Shown here: piece by piece, positions 53,957 to 63,811 of the stretch
Layout of the letters: every line of letters begins with the position of its first letter
Numbering within the stretch: position 1 is the stretch's first letter
Assembly (NCBI RefSeq): GCF_018614655.1
Contig: NZ_JAGGOG010000024.1
Location: 92,079-156,078, forward strand
Source: Pseudomonas fluorescens
GTDB lineage: Bacteria > Pseudomonadota > Gammaproteobacteria > Pseudomonadales > Pseudomonadaceae
Length of the DNA: 64,000 nt
Reading direction: 5' to 3'
Notes under the pieces: model-generated
Database searches by the model: none
The model's input: the letters and a program-made list of their open reading frames with translations, nothing else
Told to the model about the DNA's origin: nothing
Position numbers and translations under genes: made by a program

Positions 53957-56281
53957 ATGACTCGTACCCGATCTCCCCGTTCCCGTAAAAAACCTCCTTC
54001 CAGCGGCCTGCGCCCCTGGCTGGGCTGGGCGCTCAAGCTCGGCCTGGTCGGTCTCGTGGTGATCGCAGGCTTCGCGGTTTACCTCGATGCTGTGGTCCAG
54101 GAGAAGTTCTCCGGCAAGCGCTGGACCATCCCGGCCAAGGTTTACGCGCGCCCTCTGGAGCTGTTCACCGGCCAGAAGCTGAGCAAGGATGACTTCCTTA
54201 CAGAGCTCGACGCCCTTGGCTATCGCCGGGAGAACGTGAGCAATGGTCCCGGCGCCGCCTCGGTCAGCGGCAATACCGTTGATTTGAACACCCGTGGCTT
54301 CCAGTTCTACGAAGGGTTGGAGAAACCCCAGCCGGTACGTGTGCGTTTCTCTGGCGACTACGTGGCCGAACTGTCTTCGCTCAACGGCTCGAAGCTGCCG
54401 GTAGTGCGTCTGGAACCGCTGTTGATCGGTGGGATTTATCCGAAAAACCTGGAAGATCGCATCCTGATCAAGATCGATCAGGTTCCGCCTTACCTGCTGG
54501 ACACCCTGATTGCCGTGGAAGATCGGGATTTCTACAGCCACTGGGGCGTGTCACCCAAGTCGATTGCCCGAGCCATCTGGGTCAATACCTCTGGCGGCAA
54601 GATGACCCAGGGCGGCAGTACCCTGACGCAACAGTTGGTCAAGAACTTCTACCTGACCAGCGAGCGCAGCCTGACCCGTAAGCTCACCGAAGCCATGATG
54701 GCGATGCTGCTGGAGCTGCATTACAGCAAGCAGGAGATCCTTGAGGCCTACCTCAACGAGGTGTTCGTGGGCCAGGACGGTCAACGTGCGGTCCACGGCT
54801 TTGGCCTGGCGAGTCAGTTCTTCTTTGGCCAGCCATTGTCCGAGCTGAAATTGCATCAAGTTGCGTTGCTGGTGGGCATGGTCAAGGGGCCGTCCTACTA
54901 CAACCCGCGCCGTAACCCTGAGCGTGCACTGGAGCGGCGTAATCTGGTGCTGGATGTGCTTGAACAACAAGGCGTCGCAACACCTGAACAAGTGGCGGCT
55001 GCGAAGAAAATGCCACTGGGTGTGACCACTCGCGGCAAGCTGGCCGACAGCTCGTTCCCAGGCTTTATTGACCTGGTCAAACGCCAACTGCGTGAAGACT
55101 ATCGCGACGAAGACTTGACCGAAGAAGGCCTACGGATCTTTACCAGCTTCGACCCGATCCTGCAGATGAAGGCCGAAGCCTCGGTCAATGACACCTTCAA
55201 GCGTCTGGCGGGCCGTAAAGGCTCCGATGAAGTCGAAGCGGCAATGGTGGTGACCAACCCGGAAACCGGTGAGGTCCAGGCCATGATCGGCAGTCGCCAG
55301 GCCAGCTTTGCCGGGTTCAACCGGGCATTGGATGCCGTGCGGCCGATTGGCTCACTGGTCAAGCCCGCGGTGTACCTGACGGCCTTGGAGAAACCGAGCA
55401 AATACACCCTGACCAGTTGGCTGTCCGATGACCCGCTGGCAGTCAAGGGCGCCGATGGCCAGGTGTGGAAACCGCAGAATTATGACCGTCGCTCCCACGG
55501 TACGGTGTTCCTGTATCAGGGGCTGGCGCATTCCTACAACCTGTCGACCTCGCGCCTTGGCCTAGAAGTGGGGGTTCCCAATGTCCTGAAAACTTTGGCA
55601 CGCCTGGGCGTCAACCGTGAATTCCCGGCGTATCCGTCGATGTTGCTGGGTGCCGGTGGGATGACCCCAATTGAAGTGGCGACCATGTATCAGACCCTCG
55701 CCAACGGTGGTTTCAACACGCCGATGCGCGGGATTCGCAGCGTCTTGACTGCCGAAGGTGAGCCGCTCAAACGTTATCCGTTCCAGATTCAGCAGCGCTT
55801 CGATCCGGCTTCTATTTATCTGATCCAGAACGCAATGCAGCGGGTTATGCGTGAGGGTACGGGGCGTTCGGTTTACAGCGTGCTGCCATCAAACCTGACG
55901 CTGGCCGGCAAGACCGGCACCAGTAACGATTCGCGAGACAGCTGGTTTGCCGGTTTCAGCCAGGACTTGCTGGCCGTGGTCTGGCTGGGCCGCGATGACA
56001 ACGGCAAAACCCCCTTTACCGGGGCCACCGGTGCATTGCAGGTCTGGACCAGTTTTATGCGCAAGGCCGACCCGTTACCACTGAACATGCCGCAGCCGGA
56101 CAATATCGTCCAGGCCTGGATTGATTCCCGTACCGGGCAGGGTTCCGATGCCAACTGTCCGGGCGCTGTGCAGATGCCGTATATTCGCGGCAGCGAACCG
56201 CCTCCCGGTGCGGCATGCGGTGGCAGTGCTCCCGCTGATGCTGAATCGGTGATGGATTGGGTCAAGGGCTGGATGAATTAA
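53957..56281 (+). CDS. mrcB: Penicillin-binding protein 1B
   Basis: Bifunctional peptidoglycan synthase. The 774 residues have a basic cytoplasmic N-terminus (MTRTRSPRSRKK), one membrane helix (about 24-47), a UB2H-like domain, the glycosyltransferase domain with VEDRDFYSHWGVSPKS and GGSTLTQQLVKN (about 195-230), and the transpeptidase domain with SLVK (active-site serine, about 473), SYNLS (S-x-N type, about 528) and KTGTSND (about 653). The start matches other pseudomonad PBP1B proteins. It is followed after 16 bases by its activator gene lpoP. Confidence 0.97.
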   Translation: MTRTRSPRSRKKPPSSGLRPWLGWALKLGLVGLVVIAGFAVYLDAVVQEKFSGKRWTIPAKVYARPLELFTGQKLSKDDFLTELDALGYRRENVSNGPGAASVSGNTVDLNTRGFQFYEGLEKPQPVRVRFSGDYVAELSSLNGSKLPVVRLEPLLIGGIYPKNLEDRILIKIDQVPPYLLDTLIAVEDRDFYSHWGVSPKSIARAIWVNTSGGKMTQGGSTLTQQLVKNFYLTSERSLTRKLTEAMMAMLLELHYSKQEILEAYLNEVFVGQDGQRAVHGFGLASQFFFGQPLSELKLHQVALLVGMVKGPSYYNPRRNPERALERRNLVLDVLEQQGVATPEQVAAAKKMPLGVTTRGKLADSSFPGFIDLVKRQLREDYRDEDLTEEGLRIFTSFDPILQMKAEASVNDTFKRLAGRKGSDEVEAAMVVTNPETGEVQAMIGSRQASFAGFNRALDAVRPIGSLVKPAVYLTALEKPSKYTLTSWLSDDPLAVKGADGQVWKPQNYDRRSHGTVFLYQGLAHSYNLSTSRLGLEVGVPNVLKTLARLGVNREFPAYPSMLLGAGGMTPIEVATMYQTLANGGFNTPMRGIRSVLTAEGEPLKRYPFQIQQRFDPASIYLIQNAMQRVMREGTGRSVYSVLPSNLTLAGKTGTSNDSRDSWFAGFSQDLLAVVWLGRDDNGKTPFTGATGALQVWTSFMRKADPLPLNMPQPDNIVQAWIDSRTGQGSDANCPGAVQMPYIRGSEPPPGAACGGSAPADAESVMDWVKGWMN

Positions 56282-56297
56282 GCAAAGAGGGTTTCAA

Positions 56298-57029
56298 GTG
56301 AACAAGTGGTGGATTCCAGCTATTACAGCTCTGGCTTTGCTCAATGGTTGCGCCAGCGTGCAGCGCGGCTCTATTCCGGTGGTGGATGCCGGAACCGCAG
56401 TGTCCAACAACGACCGTCTCTCGGCCAATGGTGGCTTCCGTCAGACCGTGGTTACACGTCCGACACAGGCCAAGGCTCAATCCATACCGCAGGATTCCGG
56501 CGTGGTGGTGATGGTTCCTGGCGGTGGCGCGGCAACCTCCGCGCCGATCAGCACTCAGCCGTTCACGGTGGGACCGATCACGCCTGGCCCGGTGGACTCG
56601 ACGCCGATTCAAACGGCGCCGGTCAATCAAGGCACCTACAACATGCCTTCGACGCCGAGCGGGATTCCGTCTGCCGGCGGCGGTGGTTTGTCGGCTGATG
56701 AACAGCTCGACGGCCCGGTACTGGCCTTGCTCACCACCGCTCAGCAACAACAGGCTGGTGGCGACCTGAACGGTGCGTCATCCAGTCTCGAGCGCGCCCA
56801 ACGTGTAGCGCCTCGGGAGCCGCAAGTGCTCTATCGTCTGGCGCAGGTACGCATGGCCCAGGGCGATGCACCGCAAGCGGAGCAATTTGCTCGTCGTGGC
56901 CTGACTCTGGCCAACGGTCGTCCTGACCTGCAAGCCAGTCTGTGGGGCTTGATTGGTGACGCCCGCGAGAAGCAGGGCGATGCTGCCGGTGCTGCTCAGG
57001 CTCGGCAAAAAGCCAAGGTTCGCCTCTGA
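56298..57029 (+). CDS. lpoP: LpoP, outer-membrane lipoprotein activator of PBP1B
   Basis: 243-residue lipoprotein: lipobox LLNGC with acylated Cys18, a long Pro/Thr/Gly/Ser-rich disordered stretch (about 20-135) able to cross the periplasm, and a C-terminal TPR-like domain (about 140-240, with ALLTTAQQQQAGGDLNGASSSLERA). This layout is that of P. aeruginosa LpoP, the activator of PBP1B. GTG 56298 has GAGGG upstream. Its stop overlaps the next start by one base. Position beside mrcB supports the call. Confidence 0.88.
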   Translation: MNKWWIPAITALALLNGCASVQRGSIPVVDAGTAVSNNDRLSANGGFRQTVVTRPTQAKAQSIPQDSGVVVMVPGGGAATSAPISTQPFTVGPITPGPVDSTPIQTAPVNQGTYNMPSTPSGIPSAGGGGLSADEQLDGPVLALLTTAQQQQAGGDLNGASSSLERAQRVAPREPQVLYRLAQVRMAQGDAPQAEQFARRGLTLANGRPDLQASLWGLIGDAREKQGDAAGAAQARQKAKVRL

Positions 57030-57358
57030 TGGATGCACGTTTTCCGGCGATTGCCGAACAGCTGTTGCTGATTGAGCGTGAGCTGCGATTGCAGGGCTGG
57101 TGGGACGAAGTGTCCCCCAGCAACGAAGCGCTGAGCAGTGTCGAGCCTTTTTCCGTTGATACCCTGGACTTCCATCAATGGCTGCAATGGATTTTCCTGG
57201 TGCGGATGAAGCAAATTCTTGAGCAGGACCTGCCGCTGCCGAATGCGTCGGGAATTCTGGAGATGGCCGAGATGGTCTATGCCGACCGTCCTCTGGAAAG
57301 CCTTGGTCTGCGGAATGCGCTGAAAAAGTTCGATCAACTCATCGCTGACGCTCGTTAA
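57029..57358 (+). CDS. YqcC-family protein (DUF446)
   Basis: 109-residue all-helical protein of the YqcC family (PFAIAEQ-type N-terminus here as FPAIAEQLLLIERELRLQGWW, then DFHQWLQWIFLVRM). E. coli YqcC lies next to truC; its biochemical role is not established. Here it is coupled to lpoP by a TGATG overlap, so mrcB-lpoP-yqcC form one transcript. A terminator follows immediately. Confidence 0.88.
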   Translation: MDARFPAIAEQLLLIERELRLQGWWDEVSPSNEALSSVEPFSVDTLDFHQWLQWIFLVRMKQILEQDLPLPNASGILEMAEMVYADRPLESLGLRNALKKFDQLIADAR

Positions 57359-57364
57359 TTGCCT

Positions 57365-57390
57365 GACTGCCGGGTTTTCCGGCAGTCTTG
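57365..57390 (+). terminator. Terminator after the mrcB-lpoP-yqcC operon
   Basis: GACTGCCGG (57365-57373) and CCGGCAGTC (57379-57387) form a perfect 9-bp stem with a TTTT-containing loop, followed by TTG. It lies six bases past the stop. Confidence 0.75.
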
Positions 57391-57495
57391 CGCACATTTC
57401 TACCGCTTGACGACATTCAGGCGAGTTTTATCCCTCCTCACGCCCCTTTCTTCTACGTTCTCATGCGCTTAGTTGGAAAAAAGCGCAATTATTGC

Positions 57496-57524
57496 TTGAC
57501 TTGAAGGGGCTGAAACAGAAGAAT
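57496..57524 (+). promoter_or_regulatory. Candidate promoter of ilvI
   Basis: TTGACT (57496-57501) lies 17 bases before AAGAAT (57519-57524). The -35 is good and the -10 moderate. If used, it gives an unusually long leader of about 260 bases. Confidence 0.45.
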
Positions 57525-57789
57525 CCAAAGTCCGCTGTAGAGGGACTGCCAGAAGCAGGCCCACTCAGCAGATCATGAGGCGCACATCCGCGCCGACCTG
57601 TTACACCCGCAACGCGTTACCTCGCGCTGGGTGGGAAAATCCCGCAACACTTGGGACGCTCCCAATACTTGCTCAGTCAGTGCTGACGTAGTCGGCGACC
57701 ACCGTCGCTCATGCTCTGCTGAGAAGTAAACCTATTAAGACCCGTCGGTTTTCAACGGACGGTATTCTGGCGTTTTAGAGGTGAACAAC
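57525..57789 (+). other. Long structured leader of the ilvIH operon
   Basis: About 260 bases with no annotated gene. It contains several short hairpins (for example GCGAC-CACC-GTCGC near 57698-57711 and CCGT..GTT-TTC-AAC..ACGG near 57742-57762). It also has a 38-codon ORF (57575-57691) whose last 13 codons encode LGTLPILAQSVLT, rich in Leu/Ile/Val. The ORF has no clear ribosome-binding site. A branched-chain amino-acid attenuator is possible; no T-run terminator is evident. Confidence 0.4.
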
Positions 57790-59514
57790 GTGGAGCTTTT
57801 ATCTGGTGGTGAGATGCTCGTCCGCTTTTTGCGTGACGAAGGCGTCGACTATATCTACGGGTACCCAGGTGGTGCTCTGCTGCATGTCTACGACGCACTG
57901 TTCAAGGAACCGGCTGTTACCCACATCCTGGTTCGCCATGAACAAGCCGCGACCCATATGGCTGACGGTTATGCCCGTGCCACCGGTAAAGCCGGCGTGG
58001 TACTGGTAACGTCCGGCCCTGGCGCGACCAATGCCATTACTGGCATCGCGACTGCTTATATGGACTCCATCCCGATGGTGATCATTTCTGGCCAGGTGGC
58101 GAGCACCATGGTCGGTACCGACGCATTCCAGGAAACCGACATGATCGGTATCTCCCGGCCGATCGTGAAGCACAGCTTCATGATCAAACATGCGTCGGAA
58201 ATCCCGGAAGTCATGAAAAAGGCCTTCTACCTCGCGCAATCCGGTCGCCCGGGTCCAGTGGTGGTCGATATTCCGAAAGACATGACCAACCCCGCGGAGA
58301 AATTCGAATACATCTTCCCGAAGAAAGCCAAGCTGCGTTCCTACAGCCCGGCTGTTCGTGGGCACTCGGGGCAAATCCGCAAGGCAGTAGAAATGCTCCT
58401 GGCGGCCAAGCGTCCGGTGCTTTACTCGGGTGGTGGCGTGATTCTGGGTGGCGGTTCCGCACCGCTGACCGAGTTGGCCAAGATGCTCAACCTCCCGGTG
58501 ACCAATACCCTGATGGGGCTGGGCGCATTCCCGGGTACGGACCGTCAGTTCGTCGGCATGCTCGGCATGCACGGCAGCTACACGGCCAACCTGACGATGC
58601 ACCATGCCGACGTGATTCTTGCGGTGGGCGCACGTTTCGATGACCGGGTAATCAATGGCGCGAGCAAGTTCTGCCCGAATGCCAAGATCATCCACATCGA
58701 CATCGATCCGGCGTCGATCTCTAAGACCATCAAGGCAGACGTGCCTATCGTCGGTCCGGTGGAAAGCGTATTGACCGAAATGGTTGCAACGCTCAAGGAG
58801 ATCGGCGAAACCCCGAACAAGGATTCCGTTGCCAGTTGGTGGAAGCAGATTGACGAATGGCGCGGTGATCGCGGCCTATTCCCTTACGACAAGGGCGACG
58901 GCAGCATCATCAAGCCGCAGACCGTGATCGAAACCCTGTGCGAAGTGACCAAAGGCGATGCCTTTGTGACCTCGGACGTGGGCCAGCACCAAATGTTCGC
59001 GGCGCAGTACTACACGTTCGACAAGCCTAACCGCTGGATCAACTCCGGTGGCCTGGGCACGATGGGCTTTGGTTTCCCTGCCGCCATGGGTGTGAAGCTG
59101 AGCTTCCCGGATGCAGACGTCGCTTGTGTCACCGGCGAGGGCAGTATCCAGATGAACATCCAGGAACTGTCGACCTGCCTGCAATATGGGTTGCCGGTGA
59201 AAATCATCTGCCTGAACAACGGTGTGCTGGGCATGGTTCGCCAATGGCAAGACATGAGCTACGGCAGTCGTCACTCCCACTCGTACATGGAATCTCTGCC
59301 TGATTTCGTCAAGTTGGTTGAAGCCTATGGCCACGTCGGCATGCGCATCACCGATTTGAAGGACTTGAAGCCGAAGATGGCAGAAGCGTTCGCCATGAAG
59401 GATCGCCTGGTGTTCATCGATATTCAGGTCGATACCAGCGAGCACGTCTACCCGATGCAGATCAAAGACGGCTCTATGCGCGACATGTGGCTGAACAAGA
59501 CGGAGCGTACCTAA
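57790..59514 (+). CDS. ilvI: Acetolactate synthase large subunit
   Basis: ThDP enzyme making acetolactate or acetohydroxybutyrate, the first common step to valine, leucine and isoleucine. The 574 residues have the N-terminal GYPGGALLHVYDAL with catalytic Glu in VRHEQAATHMADGYAR (about 45), the FAD-binding middle domain and the C-terminal ThDP motif GEGSIQMNIQELST (about 450). GTG 57790 is preferred to GTG 57781 because AGAGG is 7-9 bases upstream and MELLSGGEM is the normal start. ilvH begins two bases after the stop. Confidence 0.96.
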   Translation: MELLSGGEMLVRFLRDEGVDYIYGYPGGALLHVYDALFKEPAVTHILVRHEQAATHMADGYARATGKAGVVLVTSGPGATNAITGIATAYMDSIPMVIISGQVASTMVGTDAFQETDMIGISRPIVKHSFMIKHASEIPEVMKKAFYLAQSGRPGPVVVDIPKDMTNPAEKFEYIFPKKAKLRSYSPAVRGHSGQIRKAVEMLLAAKRPVLYSGGGVILGGGSAPLTELAKMLNLPVTNTLMGLGAFPGTDRQFVGMLGMHGSYTANLTMHHADVILAVGARFDDRVINGASKFCPNAKIIHIDIDPASISKTIKADVPIVGPVESVLTEMVATLKEIGETPNKDSVASWWKQIDEWRGDRGLFPYDKGDGSIIKPQTVIETLCEVTKGDAFVTSDVGQHQMFAAQYYTFDKPNRWINSGGLGTMGFGFPAAMGVKLSFPDADVACVTGEGSIQMNIQELSTCLQYGLPVKIICLNNGVLGMVRQWQDMSYGSRHSHSYMESLPDFVKLVEAYGHVGMRITDLKDLKPKMAEAFAMKDRLVFIDIQVDTSEHVYPMQIKDGSMRDMWLNKTERT

Positions 59515-59516
59515 TC

Positions 59517-60008
59517 ATGCGGCACATTATCTCCCTGCTTCTGGAGAACGAACCGGGCGCTTTGTCTCGTGTGGTCGGCCTGTTTTCGCAACGCAACTAC
59601 AACATCGAAAGCCTGACTGTGGCGCCAACCGAAGACCCGACCCTGTCGCGTCTGACGTTGACCACCGTCGGCCATGATGAGGTGATCGAGCAGATCACCA
59701 AGAACCTCAACAAGCTGATCGAAGTGGTCAAGCTGGTCGATTTGTCGGAAAGTGCCCACATCGAGCGTGAACTGATGCTGGTCAAGGTCAAGGCCACGGG
59801 TGCCCAACGTGCCGAGATCAAACGTACTACCGATATTTATCGCGGGCAGATCGTTGATGTGAGCGCCAGCGTTTATACCGTTCAACTGACCGGTACAAGC
59901 GACAAGCTGGACAGCTTCATCCAGTCGATCGGGACGGCCTCGATTTTGGAAACCGTACGCAGTGGTGTCACCGGGATTGCCCGTGGCGACAAAGTACTCA
60001 GCATCTAA
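59517..60008 (+). CDS. ilvH: Acetolactate synthase small (regulatory) subunit
   Basis: Regulatory partner of IlvI that confers valine feedback inhibition. The 163-residue protein has the N-terminal ACT domain (RHIISLLLENEPGALSRVVGLFSQRNYNIESL, with the valine-site Gly/Asn residues) and the C-terminal domain (ELMLVKVKA...VSASVYTVQLTG). It is separated by two bases from ilvI. ilvC follows 46 bases later, after a small GGCC-TAAC-GGCC stem. Confidence 0.97.
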   Translation: MRHIISLLLENEPGALSRVVGLFSQRNYNIESLTVAPTEDPTLSRLTLTTVGHDEVIEQITKNLNKLIEVVKLVDLSESAHIERELMLVKVKATGAQRAEIKRTTDIYRGQIVDVSASVYTVQLTGTSDKLDSFIQSIGTASILETVRSGVTGIARGDKVLSI

Positions 60009-60054
60009 CTCAATTAGTGAATGGCCTAACGGCCTGGATATATAGAGGAACCTC

Positions 60055-61071
60055 ATGAAAGTTTATTACGAAAAAGATTGTGACCTGTCGATCATCCAGG
60101 GCAAAAAAGTCGCCATCATCGGTTACGGCTCCCAGGGTCACGCTCAAGCTTGCAACCTGAAAGATTCCGGCGTCGACGTAACTGTCGGTCTGCGCAAAGG
60201 CTCGGCCACTGTGGCCAAGGCTGAAGCTCATGGCTTGAAAGTGACTGACGTTGCTTCTGCTGTTGCTGCTGCCGACCTGGTCATGATCCTGACCCCGGAC
60301 GAGTTCCAGTCCGCGCTGTACAAGAACGAAATCGAGCCGAACATCAAGAAGGGCGCCACTCTGGCCTTCTCCCATGGCTTCGCAATTCACTACAATCAGG
60401 TTGTGCCGCGCGCTGACCTCGACGTGATCATGATTGCGCCGAAAGCACCGGGTCACACCGTGCGTTCCGAGTTCGTCAAAGGCGGCGGTATTCCTGACCT
60501 GATCGCGATCTACCAGGACGCGTCGGGCAACGCCAAAAACGTTGCACTGTCCTACGCTGCCGGCGTCGGTGGTGGTCGTACCGGCATCATCGAAACCACG
60601 TTCAAGGACGAGACTGAAACCGACCTGTTCGGCGAACAAGCCGTTCTGTGCGGTGGTACCGTCGAGCTGGTCAAGGCCGGTTTCGAAACGCTGGTTGAAG
60701 CTGGCTACGCGCCAGAAATGGCCTACTTCGAATGCCTGCACGAACTGAAGCTGATCGTTGACCTCATGTACGAAGGCGGTATCGCCAACATGAACTACTC
60801 GATCTCCAACAACGCCGAGTATGGCGAGTACGTGACTGGCCCGGAAGTGATCAACGCCGAGTCCCGTCAGGCCATGCGCAACGCCCTGAAACGTATTCAG
60901 GACGGCGAATACGCCAAAATGTTCATCAGCGAAGGTGCAACCGGCTACCCTTCGATGACCGCCAAGCGTCGTAACAACGCCGCTCACGGTATCGAAATCA
61001 TCGGCGAGCAACTGCGCTCCATGATGCCGTGGATCGGTGCCAACAAGATCGTCGACAAAGCCAAGAACTAA
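60055..61071 (+). CDS. ilvC: Ketol-acid reductoisomerase
   Basis: NADPH-dependent isomeroreductase, the second step of branched-chain amino-acid synthesis. The 338 residues mark it as the short class I form: Rossmann motif GYGSQGHAQACNLKDSG (about 24-40), LRKGS (NADPH-type), then the knotted C-terminal domain with the metal acids in DETETDLFGEQAVLCGG (about 186-202) and ECLHELKLIVDLMYEGG. AGAGGA precedes ATG 60055. A terminator follows. Confidence 0.98.
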   Translation: MKVYYEKDCDLSIIQGKKVAIIGYGSQGHAQACNLKDSGVDVTVGLRKGSATVAKAEAHGLKVTDVASAVAAADLVMILTPDEFQSALYKNEIEPNIKKGATLAFSHGFAIHYNQVVPRADLDVIMIAPKAPGHTVRSEFVKGGGIPDLIAIYQDASGNAKNVALSYAAGVGGGRTGIIETTFKDETETDLFGEQAVLCGGTVELVKAGFETLVEAGYAPEMAYFECLHELKLIVDLMYEGGIANMNYSISNNAEYGEYVTGPEVINAESRQAMRNALKRIQDGEYAKMFISEGATGYPSMTAKRRNNAAHGIEIIGEQLRSMMPWIGANKIVDKAKN

Positions 61072-61090
61072 GTCGTACGCATCAAGGAAA

Positions 61091-61114
61091 AACGCGGCTT
61101 CGGCCGCGTTTTTT
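61091..61114 (+). terminator. Intrinsic terminator after ilvC
   Basis: AACGCGGC (61091-61098), TTCG loop, GCCGCGTT (61103-61110), continuing into TTTT. It ends the ilvIHC block before pssA. Confidence 0.92.
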
Positions 61115-61214
61115 CGTTTGGAGGCTGGTTCTGGTATAAAGCTGCATCGTTTGCGGGCGAACACTCGCCGCAAGTTTCTGTCGAAATTTTTCACACCGTT
61201 GCAAGGTAAAGTCC

Positions 61215-62072
61215 ATGAGCGAACGTCCCGAAGAGCCAAACCAGGCCTCTGACGCCGAAAGCCTGCTACCAATCGATGAACATATCGAAGAAGGGCATGA
61301 TGCTGAAGGTCGTAAAGTCCGGCATCGTGGTATCTATCTTCTGCCCAATCTGTTCACCACTGCGAACCTGTTCGCAGGGTTTTACTCCATCATCAATTCC
61401 ATGAGTGCTCAGAGCGCATTGGCGGCCGGTGATGCTGCCAGCGCCAGTAAGTACTTTGGCTTCGCAGCGATTGCGATTTTCGTCGCTATGGTTCTTGACG
61501 GTCTTGATGGCCGTGTTGCGCGAATGACCAATACCCAGAGTGCCTTCGGCGCCGAGTATGATTCGCTGTCCGATATGGTGGCTTTTGGGGTGGCGCCCGC
61601 ATTGCTGGCGTTCGCTTGGGCGCTGGGTGACATGGGCAAGGTCGGCTGGATGGTCGCCTTCATCTATGTGGCGGGTGCGGCGTTACGTCTGGCACGTTTC
61701 AATACTCAGGTAGGTACTGCCGACAAGCGCTACTTCATTGGCTTGGCCAGTCCGGCGGCGGCAGGTGTGGTGGCCGGTATTGTCTGGGCGTTCAGTGACT
61801 ATGGGATCCAGGGGTCGAAGATGTCGTTCCTGGTCGCCTTGATGGTTGCCGCGGCCGGTATGCTGATGGTCAGCAACATCAAATACAACAGCTTCAAGGA
61901 GCTGGACCTCAAGGGGCGTGTGCCATTTGTGGCCATCCTGGCCGTGGTGCTGGTGTTCGCGGTGGTCTTCAGTGATCCGCCGCGAATCCTGCTGCTGGTG
62001 TTCCTTGCCTATGCTGCGTCCGGTCCGGTGCAGTATCTGTTGCATCTTCGTCGACGCAAAACGTTGCCTTAA
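61215..62072 (+). CDS. pssA: CDP-diacylglycerol-serine O-phosphatidyltransferase
   Basis: Makes phosphatidylserine, precursor of phosphatidylethanolamine, in the inner membrane. The 285-residue protein has an acidic cytosolic N-terminus (about 40 residues), then about eight membrane segments and the CDP-alcohol phosphotransferase signature DGLDGRVARMTNTQSAFGAEYDSLSD (about 96-121, pattern DGxxAR-x8-G-x3-D-x3-D). It is the membrane-integral type, unlike the peripheral E. coli enzyme. It follows ilvC, separated by a terminator. Confidence 0.95.
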   Translation: MSERPEEPNQASDAESLLPIDEHIEEGHDAEGRKVRHRGIYLLPNLFTTANLFAGFYSIINSMSAQSALAAGDAASASKYFGFAAIAIFVAMVLDGLDGRVARMTNTQSAFGAEYDSLSDMVAFGVAPALLAFAWALGDMGKVGWMVAFIYVAGAALRLARFNTQVGTADKRYFIGLASPAAAGVVAGIVWAFSDYGIQGSKMSFLVALMVAAAGMLMVSNIKYNSFKELDLKGRVPFVAILAVVLVFAVVFSDPPRILLLVFLAYAASGPVQYLLHLRRRKTLP

Positions 62073-62135
62073 TGTAATTTCCCCCATACTCCGCAGTCTA
62101 TTGGTGCAGAAGTCCTCCAAAGCTGCGGAGTTGCC

Positions 62136-63148
<1,013 letters not shown>

Positions 63149-63149
<1 letters not shown>

Positions 63150-63769
63150 TGCGTTACCCGGTCTGGCGTATTGGCGTCTTTATAGCAGCGGCGGTATGGC
63201 CGCTGTTCTGGCTGTATGAGGCTTGGAGTTTTGCCCTTGGGCCTGATCCGGGGAAAGTCCTGATGGATCGGTTGGGGTTAGGGACTTTGATTTTGCTGTT
63301 GATCACCCTGAGCATGACGCCATTGCAGAAATTGAGCGGTTGGGCAGGGTGGATTGCTGTCCGGCGGCAGCTGGGGCTTTGGTGCTTTGCCTATGTGGTG
63401 TTGCACCTGGTGGCCTACTGCGTGTTTATCCTGGGGCTTGATTGGTCGCAACTGGGTGTCGAGTTACGCAAGCGTCCCTACATTATAGTGGGCGCCCTTG
63501 GTTTCCTTTGTTTGTTGGTGTTGGCGGTGACGTCCAATCGTTACAGTCAGCGCCGGTTGGGCGCACGCTGGAAGAAGCTGCATCGTCTGGTCTACATAAT
63601 TCTGGGGCTTGGTCTGCTGCATATGTTGTGGATCGTCCGTGCTGATCTGAAGGAGTGGGCTATCTATGCATCTATAGGTGCATTGCTTTTGGTCCTGCGT
63701 ATACCGCCTGTGAGCCGTCGAATTCCGCGTCTTATAGCGAAAAAAGCACTTTCTACAACAAAAGCGTAA
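63149..63769 (+). CDS. msrQ: MsrQ, haem b membrane subunit of the MsrPQ system
   Basis: Inner-membrane quinol-oxidising partner that feeds electrons to MsrP. The 206-residue protein has about six membrane helices with haem-binding His residues in VVLHLVAYCVFIL (about 92), KKLHRLVYIILGLGLLHMLW (about 150 and 163). It is coupled to msrP by a TGATG overlap, the standard msrPQ arrangement. Confidence 0.95.
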
Positions 63770-63776
63770 TTAACCC

Positions 63777-63804
63777 TTGACGGCAGATTCTGGAAGTCTA
63801 TAAT
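63777..63804 (+). promoter_or_regulatory. Strong stable-RNA promoter (probable rRNA operon P1)
   Basis: TTGACG (63777-63782) and a perfect TATAAT (63799-63804) are 16 bases apart and are followed by a GC-rich discriminator (TCGCCCC), the mark of ppGpp/DksA-sensitive stable-RNA promoters. The 190 bases that follow have no ORF, and 16S rRNA follows msrPQ in P. aeruginosa as I recall. The identity of the downstream gene is inference because the window ends first. Confidence 0.65.
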
Positions 63805-63811
63805 TCGCCCC

